Positions 34,746-43,236 of a stretch of 64,000 nt of DNA are shown here, in pieces. Each line of letters opens with the position of its first letter. The stretch's first letter is position 1. The notes beneath the pieces were generated by a model, which was not told the DNA's origin, did no database searches, and saw nothing but the letters and a program-made list of their open reading frames with translations. This DNA comes from an uncultured Eubacteriales bacterium (lineage in GTDB: Bacteria; Bacillota; Clostridia; Oscillospirales; Acutalibacteraceae): assembly GCA_934454845.1 (NCBI GenBank), contig CAKSGV010000008.1, forward strand, positions 1 to 64,000. The letters run 5' to 3'. The translations under genes were made by a program, and so were the position numbers.

Positions 34746-36239
34746 TTATTTGTCTAAGGGTTTCATTGTCGGGAACAGAAGAACATCTCTGATAGATGCG
34801 CTATCGGTTAAAAGCATAACAAGTCTGTCAACTCCGAAACCAAGGCCGCCTGTTGGGGGCATACCATATTCAAGCGCGGTGACAAAATCATAATCTACCT
34901 CCGATTTACAATCGGGATCCTCTGCTTTTTTAAGCGCAACTTGTTTTTCAAAGCGATTTTTCTGGTCAATAGGATCGTTAAGCTCCGAAAAAGCGTTACC
35001 GAATTCCGTTGCATTTATAAAATATTCAAATCTCTCTGTAAATGCAGGATCTTCGGGTTTTCTTTTTGCGAGAGGACTTATCTCTACGGGATAATCATAA
35101 ATAAATGTGGGCTGAATAAGTTTATCTTCAACGAAGGCGTCAAAAAGTTCCGCTAAAACATTACCCTTTGTCGCGTCGGGACTTACTTCCACGCCCTTTT
35201 CGACGGCGGCTTTTCTTGCGTCTTCATCTGTCTCCCAATCGTTATAATCAATGCCGGAGTACTTCTTAACAGCCTCAATCATTGTGAGCCTTTCAAAATG
35301 GCTCATATCTATTTCGGTGCCCTGATAAGTGATCTTTTTACTTCCGCATATCTTTTCGGCAAGCAAACCGTTCATTTCCTCAACAAGGTCCATCATTCCG
35401 TGAAAATCCGTGTAAGCCTGATAAAGCTCAACGGTTGTAAACTCGGGATTATGCTTTGTATCCATTCCCTCATTTCTGAAAATTCTGCCTACTTCATATA
35501 CCTTATTCATTCCGCCGACGATAAGTCTTTTAAGATAAAGCTCGGTTTCAATTCTTAAATACATATCCATATCAAGAGTATTATGATGAGTTTTAAAAGG
35601 TCTTGCGGAAGCGCCTATTTCTATAGGAAGAAGAATAGGAGTATCTACCTCCAAAAATCCCTTGGAGTCAAGATAAGCTCTTATTTCGCGCATTATCTGC
35701 GAGCGCTTGATAAAAGTATCCTTAACATCCGGGTTAACGATAAGATCGACATATCTCTGACGGTATCTTGTATCGGTATCCTTAAGACCGTGGAATTTTT
35801 CCGGGAGCGGCAAAAGTGATTTTGCAAGAAGTTCAATATGCTCGAGATGAACGGATATTTCACCCGTCTGCGTTTTGAAAACGAAGCCTTTTATTCCGAC
35901 TATATCGCCGATATCCCATTTTTTAAACGCGGCATAATCCTCTTCGCCGACATCATCTCTGCGGACATAAAGCTGGATATCTCCGTCGCCGTCTCTAAGT
36001 CCGACAAAGCTTGCTTTCCCCATAATTCTGCGGCTTATTATTCTTCCTGCGAGCGAAACGGTTTTCCCCTCGAAAGCTTCGAAATTTCCCTTTATTTCAA
36101 CCGAAGAAGAATCAACCGAATATTTGGTTTTTTCAAAAGGATCGTTCCCCGCCTCACAAAGTGCGGAAAGCTTGTCCCTGCGGATCTTAAGAATTTCATT
36201 CAAATCAAGTTCGGCAGACTGCGCCTTATTTTCACCCAT
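34746..36239 (-). CDS. lysS: Lysyl-tRNA synthetase, class II
   Basis: 497 residues. It charges tRNA-Lys. N-terminal OB-fold anticodon domain (VSLAGRIISRR), then the class II core with motif 1 around SKGFLEVDTPIL, motif 2 FRNEGMDTKHNPEFT and motif 3 GLGFGVDRLVMLL; the C-terminus ends FPTMKP plus three residues. The ATG at 36239 follows GGAG; the TTG at 36251 overlaps that site. It follows greA, a common clostridial order. Its last codons are repeated 1 kb downstream. Confidence 0.96.
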   Translation of the reverse strand: MGENKAQSAELDLNEILKIRRDKLSALCEAGNDPFEKTKYSVDSSSVEIKGNFEAFEGKTVSLAGRIISRRIMGKASFVGLRDGDGDIQLYVRRDDVGEEDYAAFKKWDIGDIVGIKGFVFKTQTGEISVHLEHIELLAKSLLPLPEKFHGLKDTDTRYRQRYVDLIVNPDVKDTFIKRSQIMREIRAYLDSKGFLEVDTPILLPIEIGASARPFKTHHNTLDMDMYLRIETELYLKRLIVGGMNKVYEVGRIFRNEGMDTKHNPEFTTVELYQAYTDFHGMMDLVEEMNGLLAEKICGSKKITYQGTEIDMSHFERLTMIEAVKKYSGIDYNDWETDEDARKAAVEKGVEVSPDATKGNVLAELFDAFVEDKLIQPTFIYDYPVEISPLAKRKPEDPAFTERFEYFINATEFGNAFSELNDPIDQKNRFEKQVALKKAEDPDCKSEVDYDFVTALEYGMPPTGGLGFGVDRLVMLLTDSASIRDVLLFPTMKPLDK

Positions 36240-36275
36240 ATTTATCTCCAATCTTTTTCTTTATTAAAACACATA

Positions 36276-36299
36276 TCGGGCAACCTTTCAGCTGCCCGA
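36276..36299 (-). terminator. Weak hairpin between greA and lysS
   Basis: TCGGGCA/TGCCCGA arms with a 10-nt loop, with only a short T-rich stretch after it on the minus strand. It may act as a partial terminator within the greA-lysS operon. Confidence 0.4.
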
Positions 36300-36304
36300 A
36301 AAAA

Positions 36305-36778
36305 TTATTTGGAAATTGCTAAAACCTTAAGTTTTATTTCACCCTCGGGAGCTTCAACAATTACCTCGTCGCCCACCTTTTTACCGATAAGCGCTTTTCC
36401 CACCGGCGATTCATCCGAAATTTTAAAGTTCTTAGGATCGGACTCGGTTGAGCCTACGACGCGGTATTCGCATTCTTCATCATATTCTTCGTCATAAACC
36501 TTGACTTTTACGCCGGCTCTGACTACTTTTGCTGTTCCTTTTATCTCTTCTATGATTTCGACATTTTTAAGCATAGCCTCAAGCTCGACAATTCTTGCTT
36601 CAATTTTTGCCTGCTCGTTTTTAGCCTCGTCATACTCGCTGTTTTCAGAAAGATCGCCGTAACCTCTGGCAACTTTGATTTTTTCGGCAATATCGGCTCT
36701 GCCGACTGTTTTCAAATTTTCAAGCTCATCCTGGAGCTTTTTAAGACCGTCATCAGTAATTTTAATAGTTTTAGCCAA
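36305..36778 (-). CDS. greA: Transcription elongation factor GreA
   Basis: 157 residues. N-terminal coiled coil (about 12-75) with GYGDLSENSEYDEAKNEQ, whose acidic tip residues DLSEN stimulate RNA cleavage in backtracked RNA polymerase, and a C-terminal FKBP-like domain (SPVGKALIGKKVGDEV). I chose TTG at 36778 (MAKTIKITDDG) because it matches the usual GreA start and GGGTGG lies 8 nt upstream; the longer frame is AT-rich upstream DNA containing the promoter. Confidence 0.94.
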   Translation of the reverse strand: MAKTIKITDDGLKKLQDELENLKTVGRADIAEKIKVARGYGDLSENSEYDEAKNEQAKIEARIVELEAMLKNVEIIEEIKGTAKVVRAGVKVKVYDEEYDEECEYRVVGSTESDPKNFKISDESPVGKALIGKKVGDEVIVEAPEGEIKLKVLAISK

Positions 36779-36830
36779 CTTAAAAACCACCCTGTCAATT
36801 AAATATGCAATTTTATACGCATTGATATTT

Positions 36831-36859
36831 ATTATATTATTCCGGGAATAAAAAGTCAA
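36831..36859 (-). promoter_or_regulatory. SigA promoter of greA
   Basis: TTGACT and TATAAT with a 17-bp spacer on the minus strand. Confidence 0.75.
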
Positions 36860-36885
36860 GCAAATATTAATATTTAATAAAATTC

Positions 36886-36913
36886 TTGACAACTGTATAA
36901 TAATAAATATATA
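36886..36913 (+). promoter_or_regulatory. Promoter of the sugar phosphotransferase gene
   Basis: A perfect TTGACA with TATATA 16 bp later on the plus strand, 37 bp before the ATG at 36951. Confidence 0.55.
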
Positions 36914-36950
36914 CTTATTATATGATTTTAAAATTAAAGGAAGCAATTAA

Positions 36951-38303
36951 ATGAAAACAGCTGTCAAACTTCGCAAAAGCATTATGCTTTTTGTGAAACT
37001 TCTTATAATTGCGGTTGCAACCTTCGGGTTTGCGGAAATATGGAATGTTCATTATATCGAATCGGTTTTCAGCAGTAAAGGTAACTATGTTGTTCTTCTT
37101 TCCTATATTTTGATATTTACCACCCTTTCTTCTCTTTACAATGCTTTTAAAATAGGAATTTATCGAATTCACGAGATTATTTACAGCTTTTCACTCGCTG
37201 TGATATTCACAAATATTGTGATGTATCTTGAGCTTTCTCTTATAGCGCGATCTATGGTGGCTGTAAAGCCGCTTCTTATAGGATCGTTCTATCAGATAAT
37301 ATCCTTGGCTCTTTGCGCTCTTTGCGCTAACACGATATATTTTGAGTTGCACCCTGCAAGAGAGGTCGTGGCAGTTTTCAGCGATTATAAAGCAGGGCTT
37401 GACCTTATTAAAAAAATGTCAAGAATATCCGAAAGATTTCATATCAACTGCGGACTTAACGCCGAGAGAACATCTTTAGAGCAGATAAAGAAGCAGATAG
37501 ACCGCCACGAGGCAGTGCTTATCTGCGACCTTGATAAGAATATGCAAAAAGAGATAATGAGCTATTGCTATACGAATGAAAAGCGAACTTATCTTCTTCC
37601 CGATATCACGGATATAATTATAAACAACAGTTATGAAATTCAGATAAGCGACACCCCTGTTCTTATGAGCCGCAACCGTGGCCTTACACCCGAACAGAGG
37701 TTTATTAAAAGAGCTATGGATATAGTAATATCCTTAATAGGAATTATTTTATCGAGCCCATTTATGCTCATCTGTATGATAGCTATTAAGCTTGACGACG
37801 GTGGTCCGATATTTTACAAGCAAAACCGAATTACGGAAAACGGGCGAATATTCAATATTCTTAAATTCAGGTCTATGAGGACCGACGCGGAAAAAGACGG
37901 TGCCAAAAAAGCCGTTAACGACGACGACCGCATAACTAGAGTAGGAAAAATAATAAGAGCGTGCCGCGTTGACGAGTTGCCGCAGCTTTTTAATATTTTA
38001 AAAGGCGATATGTCAATGGTAGGTCCGAGGCCGGAAAGAATAGAAAACGTTTACGAATACACCACTGCCTACCCTGAATTTGCTTTAAGGCACAGAGTAA
38101 AAGCCGGTCTTACGGGTTATGCTCAGCTTTACGGGAAATATAACACTTCACCGGAAGACAAGCTTAATATGGATCTTATTTATATTGAAACCTATTCCCT
38201 CTTGCAGGATCTCAAACTGCTGATTTTAACTGTCAAAGTGCTTTTTATGAAAGAAAGCACAGAGGGTTTTGAAGAAAAAAGCGAAGAGAAGAAAGGATCA
38301 TAA
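36951..38303 (+). CDS. Polyprenyl-phosphate sugar phosphotransferase (bacterial sugar transferase)
   Basis: 450 residues. Four N-terminal membrane helices, a Rossmann-like middle region, another membrane helix (about 253-275), then the Bac_transf domain: KRAMDIVISLIGI, FKQNRI-like YKQNRITENG, FRSMRTDAE, RVDELPQLFNILKGDMSMVGPRPER and GLTGYAQLYG. It moves a sugar phosphate from a UDP-sugar to undecaprenyl phosphate, the first step in making an exopolysaccharide or glycan repeat. A nucleotidyltransferase follows within 5 nt, but no glycosyltransferase cluster does. Larger than the minimal enzymes and close to WbaP/CpsE layout. Confidence 0.9.
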   Translation: MKTAVKLRKSIMLFVKLLIIAVATFGFAEIWNVHYIESVFSSKGNYVVLLSYILIFTTLSSLYNAFKIGIYRIHEIIYSFSLAVIFTNIVMYLELSLIARSMVAVKPLLIGSFYQIISLALCALCANTIYFELHPAREVVAVFSDYKAGLDLIKKMSRISERFHINCGLNAERTSLEQIKKQIDRHEAVLICDLDKNMQKEIMSYCYTNEKRTYLLPDITDIIINNSYEIQISDTPVLMSRNRGLTPEQRFIKRAMDIVISLIGIILSSPFMLICMIAIKLDDGGPIFYKQNRITENGRIFNILKFRSMRTDAEKDGAKKAVNDDDRITRVGKIIRACRVDELPQLFNILKGDMSMVGPRPERIENVYEYTTAYPEFALRHRVKAGLTGYAQLYGKYNTSPEDKLNMDLIYIETYSLLQDLKLLILTVKVLFMKESTEGFEEKSEEKKGS

Positions 38304-38307
38304 TTTA

Positions 38308-39183
38308 ATGAATAAGGAAGCAACACTTGTCGTAATGGCGGCAGGAATGGGAAGCAGATTCGGCGGTCTTAAACAAATTGAACCTATAGGTCCGGGAGGA
38401 GAAGCATTGCTTGATTTCTCGGTTTACGACGCGAAAAAAGCCGGCTTTACAGAAGTTGTATTTGTCATCAAGCACTCTATCGAAATGGAATTCAAAGAAT
38501 CCGTCGGGAAAAGAATTGAAAAGCAGATCCCTGTAAAATATGTTTTCCAGGAAACGAGCGACTTACCCGAAGGTTACATCTGCCCTGCCGACAGAGAAAA
38601 GCCCTGGGGCACAGGTCACGCAATCTACTGCTGTAAAGATACAGTTAAAAATCCATTTGCCGTTATTAATGCAGACGATTATTACGGCAGTACAGCATTC
38701 AAAAAAATTTACGAGCATTTAACTTCAGACAGCAAATATTACTGTATGGTAGGTTTCAGGCTTTCAAATACGCTTACCGAAAACGGAACGGTTTCAAGAG
38801 GCGTTTGCGATGTTGAGAACGGATATCTTAAAAACATAATCGAAAGAACGAAAATTCAGGACTGCAAATATACTTTAGACGATAAAAATTGGATCGTTCT
38901 TGCTCCCGACACGATCGTTTCAATGAATATGTGGGGATTTTTCCCCGATGTTTTCGGATATGTTACAGAAGATCTGAAAGAATTTTTAAACACTTCGATA
39001 AATATTCCGAAATCGGAATTTTATCTTCCAAACATTGTTTCTAAGCTTATTGAAAGCGGTAAAAAGAAAGTAAATGTGCTTGTCGCCGAGGATAAATGGT
39101 ACGGCGTAACATACAAGGAAGACAAAGAAAAGGTTAAAAAGTCCCTAAAAGAAAAAATTGACAACAACGATTATGATTTTTAA
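38308..39183 (+). CDS. Sugar nucleotidyltransferase-like protein
   Basis: 291 residues. N-terminal NTP_transferase domain with the signature VVMAAGMGSRFGGLKQIEPI and a downstream GTGHAIYC / NADDYYG pair that would hold metal and nucleotide. It probably activates a sugar phosphate for the neighbouring phosphotransferase pathway; the sugar is unknown. ATG at 38308 (MNKEATLV) is supported by AAAGGA; the longer frame lies within the upstream gene. Confidence 0.82.
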   Translation: MNKEATLVVMAAGMGSRFGGLKQIEPIGPGGEALLDFSVYDAKKAGFTEVVFVIKHSIEMEFKESVGKRIEKQIPVKYVFQETSDLPEGYICPADREKPWGTGHAIYCCKDTVKNPFAVINADDYYGSTAFKKIYEHLTSDSKYYCMVGFRLSNTLTENGTVSRGVCDVENGYLKNIIERTKIQDCKYTLDDKNWIVLAPDTIVSMNMWGFFPDVFGYVTEDLKEFLNTSINIPKSEFYLPNIVSKLIESGKKKVNVLVAEDKWYGVTYKEDKEKVKKSLKEKIDNNDYDF

Positions 39184-39191
39184 ATAAAATT

Positions 39192-39226
39192 AAAGCTGTC
39201 CGCCTTAAAAATGCGGGCAGTTTTCT
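39192..39226 (+). terminator. Terminator of the sugar transferase pair
   Basis: CTGTCCGC/GCGGGCAG stem with one G-T pair, extended by A-T pairs, followed by TTTTC. Confidence 0.7.
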
Positions 39227-39291
39227 TGTTATAAAGCCAATATCCATTTCATATAATTCTTTAGACAATACAGATGAAAGGTTGATTAAAA

Positions 39292-40215
39292 ATGCAAGAA
39301 TTTTATCCTGAAGGCTTTATCGGAACTACTTATGAAAACAAAAAATATATGTCCACGCCTGCGGCGCTTTATCAGGCACAGTCCGCTTCGAGCATACTTG
39401 AAGCGAATGTGATAATGTGCGACGCGGAGCATAATATGACCGTGGACCTCGGATGTATGAAAGGAATAATCGCCAGAGAAGACGGCGCTATCGGTATATC
39501 CGACGGCTCAACGAGGGATATTGCTCTGATTTCAAGAGTCGGCAGACCTGTAAGCTTTTGCGTCACAGCTATTAAAACCGACCGCTACGGCAAGCTCTAT
39601 GCTCAGCTTTCAAGGAAAAAGGCTCAAGAGATATGCAAAAGAGAATTCCTGCTGAATTTAACTCCCGGTGATATAATAAACGCAAAGATCACTCACCTCG
39701 AAACATTCGGTGCTTTCTGCGATATCGGTTGCGGAAATATTTCGCTTTTGCCCATTGATTCAATCTCCGTATCAAGAATTTCACACCCTAAAGACAGATT
39801 CAGAGTCGGCGAAAACATAAAGGCAATTATAAAATCCATTGCGCCCGACGGCAAAATAACTCTTTCCCATAAAGAATTACTCGGAACTTGGCAGGAAAAC
39901 GCCGATCTGTTTTCACAGGGGCAGACAGTTTCGGGAATTGTCAGAAGCATAGAGGATTACGGAATATTTATCGAGCTTACCTCGAATTTAGCAGGTCTTG
40001 CAGAACCGAAAGCCAATGTAAGTATCGGACAACAGGCAAGCGTTTACATAAAAAGCATAATTCCCGAAAAAATGAAAGTAAAACTGATAGTAATCGAAAG
40101 CTTTGAACCTAAAATAAGAAACTGCTCAAAATATTTTATCACGGGTTCTCATATTGATAAATGGGAGTATTCTCCCAAAAATTCAATGAAGAAAATTGTC
40201 ACGGAATTTATTTAA
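39292..40215 (+). CDS. S1-domain RNA-binding protein
   Basis: 307 residues with three S1-like segments. The clearest is GDIINAKITHLETFGAFCDIG (about 123-190) and the next is GQTVSGIVRSIEDYGIFIEL (about 205-270). A degenerate first copy lies at about 30-100. It looks like a short relative of ribosomal protein S1 (four to six repeats in full-length proteins), probably acting in mRNA binding or translation. Alone between terminators; its role is not certain. Confidence 0.75.
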   Translation: MQEFYPEGFIGTTYENKKYMSTPAALYQAQSASSILEANVIMCDAEHNMTVDLGCMKGIIAREDGAIGISDGSTRDIALISRVGRPVSFCVTAIKTDRYGKLYAQLSRKKAQEICKREFLLNLTPGDIINAKITHLETFGAFCDIGCGNISLLPIDSISVSRISHPKDRFRVGENIKAIIKSIAPDGKITLSHKELLGTWQENADLFSQGQTVSGIVRSIEDYGIFIELTSNLAGLAEPKANVSIGQQASVYIKSIIPEKMKVKLIVIESFEPKIRNCSKYFITGSHIDKWEYSPKNSMKKIVTEFI

Positions 40216-40265
40216 CTGTTGATTTTAGTCTTATTTGGGGGTATAATAATTTAGGTGATTTAATT

Positions 40266-41078
40266 ATGAGTGAAAATTGCAACGGTAACTGCTCAAATTG
40301 CAGTTCCGATTGTGCGGAAAAGAAAAGTTTTATTGAAAAAACAGGTGAATTTAATAATATCAAGCACGTAATAGCCGTTGTCAGCGGAAAAGGCGGCGTT
40401 GGTAAATCCACCGTTACTTCTATGCTTGCTGTAGAGCTAAGAGCAAAGGGCCACAGCGTCGGAATTCTTGACGCGGATATAACAGGTCCTTCTATCCCCA
40501 AAGCTTTCGGTATTACAAAAAAAGCATATTCCGATGAAATAGGAATAATCCCTGCCGAGAGTAAAAACGGGATAAAAATTATGTCTATAAATATGATGCT
40601 TCCCGAAAGCGATTCACCCGTCGTATGGAGAGGCCCCGTTATTGCAGGAGCAGTTAAGCAGTTTTGGACAGATGTTATATGGGGAGATCTTGATTATCTT
40701 CTTATCGACTGTCCTCCAGGCACAGGCGATGTTCCGCTCACGGTATTTCAGTCTATCCCGCTTGACGGAATAATTATCGTTTCCACACCTCAGGATCTCG
40801 TATCTCTTATCGTTAAAAAAGCCGTGAATATGGCCAAAATGATGAATATTAATATCCTAGGTCTTATAGAAAATATGAGTTTCTTTGTATGTCCCGATTG
40901 CAACAAAAAGCATTATATTTTCGGAGATTACAAAGATATCGCCGAGGAAACGGGTCTTGAAGTTTTGGCGGAGCTTCCGATAAATTCCGATTATGCAAGA
41001 ATGGAAGACAACGGATCTATTACAGAATACAAAGAAACCTTGCTTAAAAAAGCGGTTGAAAAAATAGAAAAATTATAA
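40266..41078 (+). CDS. Mrp/NBP35-family P-loop ATPase (Fe-S carrier)
   Basis: 270 residues. N-terminal cysteine cluster (CNGNCSNCSSDC, residues 4-15), Walker A GKGGVGKST near 42, the LDADITGPSIP motif, DCPPGTGD and a C-terminal CPDC. Mrp/ApbC proteins bind and pass on [4Fe-4S] clusters. I chose ATG 40266 (MSENCNGN) for its AGGTGA site and because the Cys cluster follows directly; a longer frame overlaps the S1 gene. Confidence 0.92.
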   Translation: MSENCNGNCSNCSSDCAEKKSFIEKTGEFNNIKHVIAVVSGKGGVGKSTVTSMLAVELRAKGHSVGILDADITGPSIPKAFGITKKAYSDEIGIIPAESKNGIKIMSINMMLPESDSPVVWRGPVIAGAVKQFWTDVIWGDLDYLLIDCPPGTGDVPLTVFQSIPLDGIIIVSTPQDLVSLIVKKAVNMAKMMNINILGLIENMSFFVCPDCNKKHYIFGDYKDIAEETGLEVLAELPINSDYARMEDNGSITEYKETLLKKAVEKIEKL

Positions 41079-41087
41079 TAATTTTCG

Positions 41088-41112
41088 GGCTGCCGCAAAA
41101 GGCAGCCTTTTT
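41088..41112 (+). terminator. Terminator of the Mrp gene
   Basis: A perfect GGCTGCC/GGCAGCC stem with a 6-nt loop and a run of five T. Confidence 0.88.
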
Positions 41113-41141
41113 AAGAAAATAATACTTATTTGGTGAACTTT

Positions 41142-41828
41142 ATGAGAATGAGAAAGAAAAAACATCTTGACGAAAGGCTTGAAGATGTTAAAGATATTTT
41201 ATATATAAGTAAATGTGAGGACAGAAATTTCAATACCGCTGTTGATATAAAAGATTATCTTGATATAGAGAAATGGTTTAACAGTGCTAATCCGCTTTAT
41301 CTGGAAATAGGCTGCGGGAAAGGCAAGTTTGCGGCGGAATATGCAAAAAGCCACCCCGAAATAAATTTCCTTGCAGTGGAAAAAGATCCAAATGTTATAG
41401 TCAGTGCCTGCGAAAAAGCAAAGGCGGGAAATATAAAAAATCTGAGATTTCTCGAATGCCCCGCAGAATATCTTGAAAGGCATATAAAGAAAAATTCGGC
41501 GGATATGATCTTTCTTAACTTCTCCTGCCCTTTTCCTAAAAATAAATATGCATCTCACAGGCTCACTTCGCCGAGATTTTTAAATATTTATAAAAATCTG
41601 CTTAAGAAAAACGGAGAAATTCATCAGAAAACCGATAATATGCACTTTTTTGAATACTCTTTAGAGCAATTTTCAAATCAAGGATATCAACTTAAAAATA
41701 TATCGCTTGATTTACATAACAGCGATTATGAAAATAATATTGAAACAGAATACGAGGCAAAATTCACGGCTCTCGGACAACCTATTTACAGACTTGAAGC
41801 ATTTATAAAAGAGGATGAAAATGGCTAA
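41142..41828 (+). CDS. trmB: tRNA (guanine-N7-)-methyltransferase
   Basis: 228 residues. It methylates G46 of tRNAs. The SAM-binding motif is LEIGCGKGKF (about 52), followed by FLAVEKD and the TrmB-type HRLTSPRFL loop and the C-terminal ETEYEAKF. ATG 41142 (MRMRKKKHLDER) matches the usual TrmB opening and has GGTGA 6 nt upstream; TTG 41130 is unlikely. Overlaps the next gene by a few bases. Confidence 0.92.
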   Translation: MRMRKKKHLDERLEDVKDILYISKCEDRNFNTAVDIKDYLDIEKWFNSANPLYLEIGCGKGKFAAEYAKSHPEINFLAVEKDPNVIVSACEKAKAGNIKNLRFLECPAEYLERHIKKNSADMIFLNFSCPFPKNKYASHRLTSPRFLNIYKNLLKKNGEIHQKTDNMHFFEYSLEQFSNQGYQLKNISLDLHNSDYENNIETEYEAKFTALGQPIYRLEAFIKEDENG

Positions 41829-42570
41829 GAAAAAGGTCAGCGATACAATTAAGCAGCAAAGGTATGCTCAAGAAGAATTTTTAAAGCTCAAAAAGATGGA
41901 GAACGGCGAAATTCCGTCAGAACCAAAATATTCCGATGAAGAAATAAAACCAAAATCTTTTGGCGAAAAAATTTCGAATTTTTGGTTTTATTATAAATGG
42001 GCAGTAATTTCGGTTATATCTTTGGCTGTGGTTTTGGCCATTTGTATTTCGCAGTGTGCAGGTAAAAAAAATTATGATATGAAAATAGTTTTATTTTCAA
42101 ACGAAAATTATATTCCCGATGATACGACAGATTATATAGCAGGATATTTTGAAAAGCTCTGCCCCGATGTCAACGGGGATAAAAAAGTCAGTGTGGAAAT
42201 AATCAATTGCTCTTTTTCCGGCAAAAGCGATAATCAAACGATAAATAGTATGAAATTAAGAATTCAGAATATGATAGCCGCCGAAGAAAGCGCCGTGCTG
42301 TATATTACAGATGAAGCGGGGCTAAAATATTTAAGAGAAATATCAAGCGATATTTTCACAGATAATTCTTTAAATCTCGGAAAAGATTTTTATGACAGCT
42401 GTGATAAAAGCGGATTTTCAAAATTACCCGAAAGCCTCATTTTATCCTGCCGCGATACAGAAAAATCTCTTATCGGAAAAAGCTCAAAATCAAAAAAGAT
42501 TTATTCCGCAGCTCAGGAAATCATAAATAAAATCGGAGAAACAAACAATGAAGATAAAACTCAATCCTGA
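41821..42570 (+). CDS. Anchored extracytoplasmic protein of unknown function
   Basis: 249 residues. A basic, charged N-terminus of about 55 residues, one membrane helix (about 60-80, ending CAGKK), then a soluble domain of about 170 residues with mixed alpha/beta character. I recognise no family. The topology is cytoplasmic N-terminus with the domain outside. The ATG at 41821 follows GAGG by 7 nt; the gene overlaps trmB by 8 nt and the next gene by 23 nt, so the three are read together. Confidence 0.6.
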   Translation: MAKKKVSDTIKQQRYAQEEFLKLKKMENGEIPSEPKYSDEEIKPKSFGEKISNFWFYYKWAVISVISLAVVLAICISQCAGKKNYDMKIVLFSNENYIPDDTTDYIAGYFEKLCPDVNGDKKVSVEIINCSFSGKSDNQTINSMKLRIQNMIAAEESAVLYITDEAGLKYLREISSDIFTDNSLNLGKDFYDSCDKSGFSKLPESLILSCRDTEKSLIGKSSKSKKIYSAAQEIINKIGETNNEDKTQS

Positions 42571-42745
42571 TAAAAAAATAGTAGAAACAGTTAAAAAAGG
42601 CCTGAAAGAACGGGGCGGCTACTGCCCCTGCAGGCTCCAGAAAAACGAGGATACAAAATGTATGTGCAAGGAATTCAGAGAGCAGATAGCAGATCCTGAT
42701 TTTGAGGGATTTTGCCATTGTATGCTTTATTATAAAGAAAAATGA
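42548..42745 (+). CDS. Ferredoxin-thioredoxin reductase catalytic subunit-like small protein
   Basis: 65 residues. Three two-cysteine motifs, CPC (26-28), CMC (38-40) and CHC (56-58), follow the arrangement of the ferredoxin:thioredoxin reductase beta subunit, where four cysteines hold a [4Fe-4S] cluster and two form the redox-active disulfide. Here the spacing is X9 and X15 rather than the plant X16 and X8. No variable subunit or ferredoxin lies nearby. GGAG precedes the ATG; it overlaps the previous gene by 23 nt. Redox partner unknown. Confidence 0.75.
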   Translation: MKIKLNPDKKIVETVKKGLKERGGYCPCRLQKNEDTKCMCKEFREQIADPDFEGFCHCMLYYKEK

Positions 42746-42771
42746 TTTAAGCGGATGTGCTTAAATCATTT
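42740..42771. terminator. Bidirectional hairpin covering both stop codons
   Basis: A perfect 13-bp hairpin (42740-42752 with 42759-42771). It includes the TGA of the FTR-like gene and the stop codon of the cinA-like gene on the other strand. Confidence 0.7.
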
Positions 42772-43219
42772 CGTTTAATTTTTTATACACAAATTTTACC
42801 GCCGTAGCTCTTACGGCGTTTCTTTTTTTATTTTTAAAAAGGCATTTAAAGGAATATTCTTTGCCTTGAATTATAAATCCAAAGCAAACAGTGCCCACCG
42901 GGTTCACTCCGTCACCGCCCGGTCCTGCAAGACCTGTTATCCCCACTCCTACTTCGGTTCCCGATTTCAAAGCGGCGCCTTTTGCCATTTGCAAAGCAGT
43001 TTCTTCGCTGACAATGCCGAATTTATCTATTATTTCAGGATCCGCCCCGAGCAGATCTATCTTTGCCTCTCTTGAATAAGTAACAAAAGAAGAATTTAAA
43101 ACCGCTGAAGAGCCGCTGATATCTACAAGTTTTGATACGCACATTCCGCCTGTGCAAGATTCGGCGAACGAGATATGGAGCGATTTTTCTTTAAGCTTAA
43201 AAACAAGCTTTTTTGCCAT
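42761..43219 (-). CDS. CinA C-terminal domain protein (NMN amidohydrolase, PncC-like)
   Basis: 152 residues, the single-domain PncC form. ISFAESCTGG holds the active-site Ser and KVGVGITGLAGPGGDGVNPVG-like GITGLAGPGG is the second conserved loop. The family deamidates nicotinamide mononucleotide to nicotinate mononucleotide. The N-terminal CinA domain found in many Firmicutes is absent. ATG 43219 and TTG 43225 are both possible; the TTG sits at better spacing from GAGGTG. Confidence 0.85.
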   Translation of the reverse strand: MAKKLVFKLKEKSLHISFAESCTGGMCVSKLVDISGSSAVLNSSFVTYSREAKIDLLGADPEIIDKFGIVSEETALQMAKGAALKSGTEVGVGITGLAGPGGDGVNPVGTVCFGFIIQGKEYSFKCLFKNKKRNAVRATAVKFVYKKLNEMI

Positions 43220-43236
43220 TTTCAAAAAATCACCTC

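Noticed and set aside
39264..39275. AGACAATACAGATG resembling the end of the MITE-like element
   Set aside because: Only about 11 bases match, and no second end or TA-flanked partner lies nearby; likely chance.
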